Shown: in pieces, positions 56,700 to 64,000 of the stretch
Layout: each line of letters opens with the position of its first letter
Position numbering within the stretch: position 1 is the stretch's first letter
NCBI GenBank assembly: GCA_911728435.2
Contig: OU452199.1
Location: forward strand, 20,656,860 to 20,720,859
Source: Apoderus coryli
Taxonomy: Eukaryota; Arthropoda; Insecta; Coleoptera; Attelabidae
Length of the DNA: 64,000 nucleotides
Direction: 5' to 3'
Position numbers and translations under genes: made by a program
The notes under the pieces: generated by a model
Seen by the model: only the letters and a program-made list of their open reading frames with translations
Databases searched by the model: none
What the model was told of the DNA's origin: nothing

Positions 56700-58612
56700 T
56701 TTTAAAGAAACTTTATTGACTCCAATAAGAGTTACAAACTTATAATAGGAATCAAAGTATAATTACTTATTCTATACAACGTAACAAAGTGTTACAGAAG
56801 TAATGGCTATATCTCTACAAACAATGAACACACAACAAACAAAAAAAAACAGCCTCAAAATTTCTAAATAGGTATAAACTCAGAGTCCAATTTCAACCAC
56901 ACCAACCATATACAGGGCGAGTTATTAGTGCGTCGAAGTTCAATATTACCTCAAAGACTAAAAATTTCACGCAAAACTAAGCGGTCAGTGTGCAGGCATA
57001 AAGTACGTATTTTAAAATTATTGGTATTTGTACAGGGTGGCTCATCAACTTACGATTTTTTAAATAGAAAGTCCTATTTATTATTCCACAGTTTCATTGG
57101 TTTAGACTTGACATTAATCATACTAAAATTTTAGAAAATTATAAAGAGTGGCTCAAAAGTTACCACTAGTATTATATGCAAAACATGGCGAATTCTAAGG
57201 CTTCTGTACTGGAACTGAAATAATTTAAACTCTGCTTCTTACGGGCATAGCTTTTTGATAATTACCAACTTTTAGAAAAAGCTAATTTTTAGTATATAGT
57301 GGAAAACCTGTATACAGGGTGAGTCCAAACTCAAATTTGCGTTTTACTCGAATTTTCCAAATGAGACACCCTGTATATAATATCAAAAACTGAAAGGAAA
57401 ATTGATAAGCTTTTATTCTTATATAGCCTTTCTTATATCTAAAGCTATTAGTTTTTAAGATATTTTCATTTATGAAATGTGGCTTCATCTCCAAACAACA
57501 AAAAAATCTACCGGATTGTGAATTTGTTGTTGAGTCCAGTTCCGTCAGCTTTTCTCATATTTACCGCATAATCTTTCAATATATTAGCCAAATCATGCAA
57601 ACTCGTTTCAGCATTCAGTTCGTACTCTCTGGTAGCACAAAACTCGAGAAATATTTTCCATACATATTTTTTTGAGTTGATTGTATTTTTTGGTATATTA
57701 TTAGATATAATGGGTCTGGTAAATAATCGACCAGAAAGAAGGAACGACTTTTTTAAATTTTTTTTTCGTGGGATTAATAATAAGACTATTTTAAATTACA
57801 AAATTAGGTACGGATGAAGACAAAATAATCAGTGTTTATATTTTTTTTAGTCTAATATGTAATAAAATATTGCATACTTAAGGGAGGTATGTACTTACGC
57901 ACTGTATATCATTGACATGGACATGTTGTGCTTAGTGTCATAATAGAATAGCTAGATGCCAGCGTTGCCAGGTTGTATAACTGATTTCAAGAAAACTACT
58001 TTATATTTATATATATCAATGTGTTTTATTTACCTAATATTTACAGTAAAGACAAAATAGAATAAAACGTTAACATAATAAATACAGTATAGACTGAATC
58101 TCCAATGAAAACAAATTTATATAGATACCAAACCAAAACTAATAAAGAAAATACGTACTAAATCATTAACAACAACAAAACATGTGTGAAAAGATAATGG
58201 ACACAATGAAAGATTACCTAATTTAATAATATAATATAACATAAATAATAATTTAATAATTAATTTAAATTAATCTTTGACACAATGGTCGCTGTTGGTC
58301 GCGTTCATCACAAATCACAACAAAGTTAATCAGGTAGTGATTTTTGGAACGATCCATCATTTAATAATACTAATAAGTTTATTTGCAGTTCAAAATAAGA
58401 TACATATATTCTATATATTATAAATATTTAGGAAAAAATCGCTTGTGTCGCCCCAAAACTTTCCCGACACATAATATAATGAAAAATATATGGCCTCCGT
58501 AACAAAACAGAATTTTAATAATTATTATAATAATTGTATTATTTTCATTATTTCCAATAAACTAACGTAACAAACTAAATACTTTATTCAAAAATAGAAA
58601 AAAAAAAGTATT
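56700..58612. other. 3' flank of copy 2, no gene seen
   Basis: Copy of 5540-7450, including the CAGGGTG motifs and the 6540-6850 repeat (here about 57700-58010). Confidence 0.6.
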
Positions 58613-58686
58613 CCCAGAGCTAGGACTCGAACCCGTGCCCTTCCGCATGCGAAGCAGTCGCCCTACCAACAACTCAACAGAGAAAT
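58613..58686 (-). pseudogene. tRNA-like sequence, third copy
   Basis: The counterpart of 7451-7524, with the same B-box and T run. Confidence 0.5.
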
Positions 58687-58893
58687 AATATTTCTTGAAG
58701 TAATCCATGTCAGAGTGGAGTTGAATGTGTAATACACAAATAGCTTGCTACCCTGCTACGTACTGACCATTTTGTTTAATTCACACAACCATTATAAAAA
58801 CATCATTAAATCTGTTCGCCATTTATTGAAAATATTCTAAAACTCTAAATTTAATAAGAAAATGTTTTTTGAGTTTGATTTTGTAACATTTGC

Positions 58894-59131
58894 TAACCTA
58901 CCTAACCTCCTACCTACCTAACCTCCTACCTACCTAACTTCCTACCTACCTAACCTCCTACTTACCTAACCTCCTACCTACCTAACCTCCTACCTACCTA
59001 ACCTCCTACCTACCTAACCTCCTACCTACCTAACCTGCAACCTAAACCTCGAGCGCACGTATCAAGCCTGCACTTGGCAAGGGCTTCGCCCTTGCTAACC
59101 TACCGAACTACCTACCTACTAACCTCCTACC
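58894..59131. repeat. Telomere-like satellite array S8
   Basis: 16-bp units with one perfect hairpin spacer (59077-59095). It ends CTAACCTCCTACC at the poly(T) of LINE-E and is the counterpart of the left part of S1. Confidence 0.95.
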
Positions 59132-59321
59132 TTTTTTTTTTTTTTTTTTTTTTTTGTTCGACAGAGAAAAAATCTTTCAAAGAGACCGGGACCCATGTGG
59201 TGCTAATCACCACACGGCAACCGGTACTGTAGGATTTCCACCCACTAAAAAAACTCTGCCTCTTCGCCACTGCAATGGTACCGCTGTTCGCATAAACTTC
59301 ATTGCAGTTTGTGTCTATCTC

Positions 59322-62291
59322 TCAGTGTAAAACATTTTGTTGTCTTTCGTCCCTTTCTTTCTGTTCCATAACTGTTTCAGCAAATACCAATACTGCATTC
59401 CAGCTTTCTTTGTTTGTCATCATCTTGGGCACTATGTTTTCTGGTGTTATTTGTTGGTCAAGTGTTAGTTCTAGTTTTACTCTGTCTGTGTTCCATCGTG
59501 GGCAGTAGAACCATGTGTGTTCCACAGAGTCTACATCATCGCAGTACATACACTTATCAGTTTCAGTTTTTTTGATTTTTTTTGTATAAGTCTTGAAAGC
59601 ACCATGTCCACTTAGTAGTTGCGTCATGGTATAATTTATAGGTCTATATTTGCATTGGTGAAAACTACTTATATTTGGAATTAATTTCCTTGTCCAGGAT
59701 CCCACCTCAGCTTGCTCCCATCTTGTCTGCCACTCTTCAAGTGTTCTCTCTCGTTCTTCTTTTTTTATGTCATTTAAGGCACCTTCGTTCCGTTCATGTA
59801 TCCTTGTTCTTTCCTCGGCCATCAATTCTATTGGAATCACACCCGTAATGACATAGAGAGCTTCCGTTGACACCGTCCTATACGAGCTAGCTATTCTCAG
59901 TAGCATTTTGCGTTGCATCTTTTCCAACATTTTTCTATATTTTGCAAATTTTAGTGCAAATTGCCATATAGGTGCTCCGTACAACAGCGTTGATTGGACA
60001 ACTGAGTTTAGCACCACCCTTTTGTGGCTCCCTGGACCTCTTATGTTTGGCAAGAGTTTGATAAGAGCTGCTACTCTTTTTTCGGCTTTATTGACTGTGT
60101 ATTTAATGTGTTCCGTAAAATACTGTTTCTCATCTATGACAATTCCCAGGTATTTCAGTGTCCTCCCCGGTGTGATTAGCTTTCCTTTGCAGTAAAAATT
60201 TATAGCTGATCTGTCTCGCTTGCCTTTTAGAATGATGGCCTCCGTTTTTTGTGGGGCGAGTTCAAGTTGTTTCTTTTCCGTCCATTTGTCAACCATTTCG
60301 ATCGCTTCATCGGCTTTCAACATGAGTTCCGTTTTGTCCGCAGCCCTAACAACAATCGCAATATCGTCGGCATAAGCGACCACATTTACGCCGTCTGGAT
60401 ACCTCAATCCCAGCAAGTCATCGTAAACAATATTCCACAGCAAAGGTCCCAATATTGAGCCCTGAGGGACTCCCGCATACACTTTAATTTGGTTATCCTT
60501 GTCAATGCTCAAAGTTCTCTCGCTCAGATAACTATCGATAATAGCCTGTAAATACATTGGCAACCCTCTATCCTCTAGCTCTTCTAATATGGTCTTCCAC
60601 GACACAGAGTTAAAAGCGTTTTTTATGTCGAGTGTAACCAGTGCTGCCCATGTCTTATCGCGATCTTCCCGAACAATTTTGAGAACCTCCTCGACGGCTC
60701 CCACCGTTGACCTTCCTTTACGGAAACCATATTGGTAATCCGAGAAACCCCTCGCCCTTTGAATCTCTATTTCGAGCCGGGATTTTATTAGTGATTCGTA
60801 GCACTTGCTGATTGTTTGAAGGAGGCAGATTGGTCGAAAATCTTCGACACCTTTCGGTATTAGAATCAATCTTGCGTTTTTCCAGGCTTGTGGGAACACT
60901 TGCTCTCGTAGGACGTTATTCAGTAGATTTAAGATGGTTTGGCCAACTGCTTTCACTGCTTCCTTCAAGGCCTCGGTAGGAATATTATCATCCCCTGGCG
61001 CTTTTCCGTTTCTCAGTAGAGCTATTGATTTCTCGAGCTCCTCCATTGTAAATAGTTCCACATGTGGGCTTTTACCCCGTCTGTCTCGTGTTTCCTGTTT
61101 GACTGGAAATAGTTTCCGTGCTATTTTCTGTTTGAGTTCCAAGGAAGGTTGGTAGGGCCGTAATCCACGTAGCTGTTTCATAACTATTTGGTAGGCGTTT
61201 CCCCATATGTCATTTTCAAGCTGACTTGTTAGTTCGTTCCATTTTAGTTTTTTTGAGTTATTTATTTGATGTTGTAATGTTTTTTTTTGTCGTCTATAAT
61301 GAGATTTGGCGTCGTCGATTTCGGCTTGAGAAAGCCTCTGTCTTGTTACTCTTAAGATATTTCTTCTGGCTTTTAGGCATAAAGATCTTTGCGATGCTAT
61401 TTCCGTGTTCCACCAATACGGAGTACCGGTCTTATTTCGACTTCCCTTTATTTCCGTGCTATTTTGTAAAGCTTCCTGCATGGCTTTTTCATACCACTCA
61501 ACGTTTATGACTTGCTGGCTATTTCTTTCTGTGCTCCATTTGAGTGATTCCCGAAACACTTCCCAATTATATTGTCGGCTTCTTTCTACGTGTTGAATAG
61601 GCGCATACTTGCATAAAATTTCGAAGGCGATGTATTGGTGATTTGTAAAAGGATCGTCGTTTAAAACTCTCCAATTTATAACTTTCCGTGCAAGTTTCTG
61701 CGTACAACAGGTCACGTCAATATAACTTTTCGACGCCCCTCGTACGAATGTAGGTCTGTCGCCATCGTTTAGCACCACCATATCAAGGCTCGCCAACCAT
61801 TCAGAGAGATATTCGCCTCTGTCATCCTGCTGATTTCCGCCCCACTGCGCTGATTTTGCGTTAAAATCTCCTAGCAAGACACATTGTTTATTACTATTTC
61901 GGCAATTGTTCATAGTCTTGTCTATTTCGCTTTTGAAAATTTCGATGGTCGTGTTCGGCGAAAAATAGCAACAGACAATATCCATCTCCGGCATATTTAT
62001 TGTCAGAAAGCCATCATCAGCTTGGACACTATTAATTTGCAGTTTTTTATTTCTGAAATATACGGCGACCGATCTCCGAGCATCGCTTATCCACCCTATT
62101 CTTCCAGTGATCGCCATATTCGGTTCTGCTACCACGAGCAAGTCCACGTTATAATTTGCCGCAGTGACAAAAGCCATCTCATGCGCCAACTTCGCTCTGC
62201 CTAGATTTGTCTGTAGGACAGTGATTTTTGCTGCTGCTGTAGGTTTATTATTTGTGTTTGTGTTTGTATTTGTATTATTTGTACTTATCAT
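59322..62291 (-). CDS. LINE-E ORF2, endonuclease-reverse transcriptase
   Basis: Uninterrupted, 989 residues. The APE-type endonuclease (about 20-235) has LQTNLGRAKLAHEMAF, VAEPNMA, LGDFNAKSAQWGG and SYIDVT, but the catalytic SDH motif reads TNH (DPFTNHQYIAFEI). The linker is PYWWNTEIASQ. The RT (about 420-720) has GKAPGDDNIPTE, GFRKGRST, GVPQGSILGPLLWN and the catalytic AYADDIAIVV (Y at about 640). A C-terminal zinc finger CMYCDDVDSVEHTWFYC starts at about 914. The ATG follows directly on the ORF1 stop (TAA then ATG, 62294-62289), so downstream reinitiation is likely. It would act by target-primed reverse transcription in the nucleus. Confidence 0.93.
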   Translation of the reverse strand: MISTNNTNTNTNTNNKPTAAAKITVLQTNLGRAKLAHEMAFVTAANYNVDLLVVAEPNMAITGRIGWISDARRSVAVYFRNKKLQINSVQADDGFLTINMPEMDIVCCYFSPNTTIEIFKSEIDKTMNNCRNSNKQCVLLGDFNAKSAQWGGNQQDDRGEYLSEWLASLDMVVLNDGDRPTFVRGASKSYIDVTCCTQKLARKVINWRVLNDDPFTNHQYIAFEILCKYAPIQHVERSRQYNWEVFRESLKWSTERNSQQVINVEWYEKAMQEALQNSTEIKGSRNKTGTPYWWNTEIASQRSLCLKARRNILRVTRQRLSQAEIDDAKSHYRRQKKTLQHQINNSKKLKWNELTSQLENDIWGNAYQIVMKQLRGLRPYQPSLELKQKIARKLFPVKQETRDRRGKSPHVELFTMEELEKSIALLRNGKAPGDDNIPTEALKEAVKAVGQTILNLLNNVLREQVFPQAWKNARLILIPKGVEDFRPICLLQTISKCYESLIKSRLEIEIQRARGFSDYQYGFRKGRSTVGAVEEVLKIVREDRDKTWAALVTLDIKNAFNSVSWKTILEELEDRGLPMYLQAIIDSYLSERTLSIDKDNQIKVYAGVPQGSILGPLLWNIVYDDLLGLRYPDGVNVVAYADDIAIVVRAADKTELMLKADEAIEMVDKWTEKKQLELAPQKTEAIILKGKRDRSAINFYCKGKLITPGRTLKYLGIVIDEKQYFTEHIKYTVNKAEKRVAALIKLLPNIRGPGSHKRVVLNSVVQSTLLYGAPIWQFALKFAKYRKMLEKMQRKMLLRIASSYRTVSTEALYVITGVIPIELMAEERTRIHERNEGALNDIKKEERERTLEEWQTRWEQAEVGSWTRKLIPNISSFHQCKYRPINYTMTQLLSGHGAFKTYTKKIKKTETDKCMYCDDVDSVEHTWFYCPRWNTDRVKLELTLDQQITPENIVPKMMTNKESWNAVLVFAETVMEQKERDERQQNVLH

Positions 62292-62810
62292 TTAGATTTT
62301 TGTTGTTGAGGTTCTTCTATTTCCATTTGTTTTTCTAGTCTGCAGGATCAGTTTTTTATATTTTGGGCATCTCAAATTACCATTTGTGTGTCCTTCAGTT
62401 TGACAACTAATACAGAATTTTAGATTGTCGCTCTTGCAATCTTTTGCGATGTGGTCATTTTTTCCACATGTATAGCATGTGTTTTTTCTTTCCGGGCCCA
62501 CGCATTTTGTTGAAATATGTCCAAACTCAAGACATTTAAAACATCTAGAAATCGCAACCCTCTCTCGGACGACACAACTTATCCATCCTATTTTTACTCT
62601 GCCTAGGCCTAACAACTTATCTGCTACCGAGTCTGTGGCTTCCACTGTAGCATTTTGACATCCCCCATACGCTGGTCTCATAGATTTCACTTTCACCTCC
62701 TCTCTTGCGTTGCAGGCTAGGTTTAGAGCACTTTCCACAAAGTTGCTGTCCGTATCTTCGTCTATGCCCATAATATGCAGAATTCTCTTCCGTTTTGACC
62801 TGGTAAAACT
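62292..62810 (-). pseudogene. LINE-E ORF1, C-terminal remnant
   Basis: The frame is open from the 5' junction (…RSKRKRILHIMGIDED) to the stop at 62292. About 160 residues hold three zinc knuckles: CFKCLEFGHISTKC, CYTCGKNDHIAKDC and CISCQTEGHTNGNLRC. The N-terminal part was lost in the 5' truncation, so it has no native start. Confidence 0.85.
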
Positions 62811-63150
62811 AACCTCCTACCTACCTAACCTCCTACCTACCTAGCCTCCTACCTACCTAACCTCCTACCTACCTAACCTCCTACCTACCTAACGTCCTAC
62901 CTACCTAACCTCCTATCTACCTAGCCTCCTACCTAACCTCCAACCTACCTAACCTCCTACCTACCAACCTCCTACCTACCTAGCCTCCTATCTACCTAAC
63001 CTCCTACCTACCTAACCTCCTACCTACCTAACCTGCAACCTAAACCTCAAGCGGACGTATCAAGCCTGCACTTGGCAAGGGCTACGCCCTTGCTCACCTA
63101 GCGAACTACCTACCTACTAACCTCCTACATACCTAACCTCCTACCTACCT
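62811..63150. repeat. Telomere-like satellite array S9
   Basis: 16-bp units and one hairpin spacer with the TAC loop (63075-63093), a variant otherwise seen only at 8252-8270. It is the counterpart of the right part of S1. Confidence 0.95.
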
Positions 63151-64000
63151 AAAAAAAAAAAAAGTGATTCATAAGAAATGGTCCTCTGCGAGCTTCACTA
63201 ATACAGAGATATCAAATGATGATCCACTGGGCGACCCGAGGGACCACTTAGTATTCTTCCTGAACGAAGATCAGACAGGAATGACACAACGGGAAAAGCG
63301 ACTGCTTCTCGGTTGTCCAGAGGTTAATAACGCAGAGAAAGAACAGTGCCAGGGAATGGGGGCTCATGCAGCGTTTGAGCAAACGATAAAATACCGGGCA
63401 AACGGAGCAACACAGCTTAGGGAAAAGACGATATATGCCTTCTTTCTACCGCATGGTGCAACAGAGGAAAATCTATTCATTCTAGTGAAAGCGCTGATAG
63501 AAAAAAGACCTCATAATGGAAATGACTGGCTGTACTCTATTGTATTACCAGAAGAGCAAGATCCCCTAACATTTAGAAAAGTGGTGGAGTGTGTGCTGTA
63601 CAACGAGGGTGTTAAGGGTGTCATACACGTCCCGAGGCAAGTCTTAGAAAGGGCGACCTCTACACGAACGGATAGGGATAGTAAGAAGGAGAGAACGAAT
63701 GAAATAATATTAGTCGAAACAGGGGATAAGACATTCTCAGAAGTCTTACGAAAATTGAAATCGGGAGCACTGGATGCAGATGTACTAGAACAAATTCGTA
63801 AGGTTAGAAAATCCGCAAAAGGAGATCTTATAATCGATATTAGAAAAGTAGGAGATATTGTAAAAGATCACAAAATTAGATATCTTGGCGGCGAGAAACA
63901 AAAAACCATATTTCTAAGAGACATGGATGAAGAAGTTGATGAAAATGAGGTTAAGAGTGCTATTTCCGACATGGACGTAGTAAAAAAAAAAGAGTTGGTC
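63151..64000 (+). mobile_element. LINE-A copy A3 (counterpart of A1, runs off the window)
   Basis: Starts after 13 A at exactly the same 5' truncation as A1. It shares A1-specific bases (GAGATATCAAATG, GATATATGCC) that A2 lacks, so it is the duplicate of A1 rather than an independent insertion. Confidence 0.92.
63164..64000 (+). pseudogene. LINE-A3 ORF1 fragment
   Basis: Open across the window edge, homologous to A1 8342-9205. A 27-base in-frame deletion near 63848 removes nine residues (GSRELIQAK region). AAAG repeats flank the lost stretch in A1. Confidence 0.85.

Larger units (their letters stand above)
59132..62810 (-). mobile_element. LINE-E (R1-clade), present only in copy 2, ORF2 intact
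   Basis: A 3.68-kb insertion with a poly(T) run (59132-59155) marking its 3' poly(A) and a 5' truncation in ORF1 at about 62810. Copy 1 lacks it at the matching point (about 7955). Its 3' UTR does not show the tail shared by LINE-A to -D. Instead it holds a hairpin TGTGGTGCTAATCACCACA (about 59197-59215). It is the most intact and probably the youngest LINE here. Confidence 0.95.
51132..64000. repeat. Segmental duplication, copy 2 (partial)
   Basis: Matches 1-9205 with rare substitutions. Differences include about 28 extra bases near 51660, Thr for Ala in the exonuclease, small satellite indels and the LINE-E insertion (59132-62810). It runs past the window end. Confidence 0.93.

Overview
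The window is eukaryotic, almost certainly insect, nuclear DNA. It is AT-rich. It carries a spliced RNA exonuclease gene (REXO1/GOR family), R1-clade non-LTR retrotransposons, a Ty3/gypsy LTR retrotransposon, THAP-exon DNA transposons and several foldback MITEs. It also carries long arrays of a C-rich 16-bp satellite whose G-rich strand reads TTAGGTAGGTAGGAGG, which resembles a degenerate version of the insect telomere unit TTAGG. I cannot name the species.

Layout. 1-7730: REXO1-like gene and flank. 7731-44150: satellite arrays packed with LINEs. On the plus strand are LINE-A copies A1 (8.3-12.8 kb) and A2 (20.8-36.9 kb). On the minus strand are LINE-B (13.0-16.2 kb), LINE-C copy C1 (18.1-20.5 kb) and copy C2 (37.8-41.4 kb), and LINE-D copy D1 (41.4-44.0 kb) with a 92-bp micro-copy D2 (37.6 kb). 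A complete gypsy-type element (25177-35303) sits inside ORF2 of A2. 44151-51131: non-satellite DNA with a MITE, two THAP-type DNA transposons (TH1, TH2), CR1/jockey-like LINE fragments and a 42-bp perfect palindrome. 51132-64000: a second, nearly identical copy of positions 1-9205, which differs chiefly by a whole extra LINE (LINE-E, 59132-62810) inserted in the satellite. The window is therefore one 51-kb unit plus the start of a second tandem unit (or an unmerged haplotype in the assembly).

How it fits together. The satellite appears to be the shared target of at least five R1-clade LINE lineages. They fall into two polarity classes, as SART and TRAS do at insect telomeres: LINE-A always points along the C-rich strand and all others point the opposite way. 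LINE-A and LINE-C, of opposite polarity, nevertheless share a homologous 5' UTR and 3' tail. Most copies are broken. The most intact reading frames are LINE-E ORF2 (989 aa), LINE-D1 ORF2 (806 aa, 5'-truncated), A2 ORF1 (785 aa) and the gypsy gag and pol. The only host gene I can support is the REXO1-like gene, present twice.
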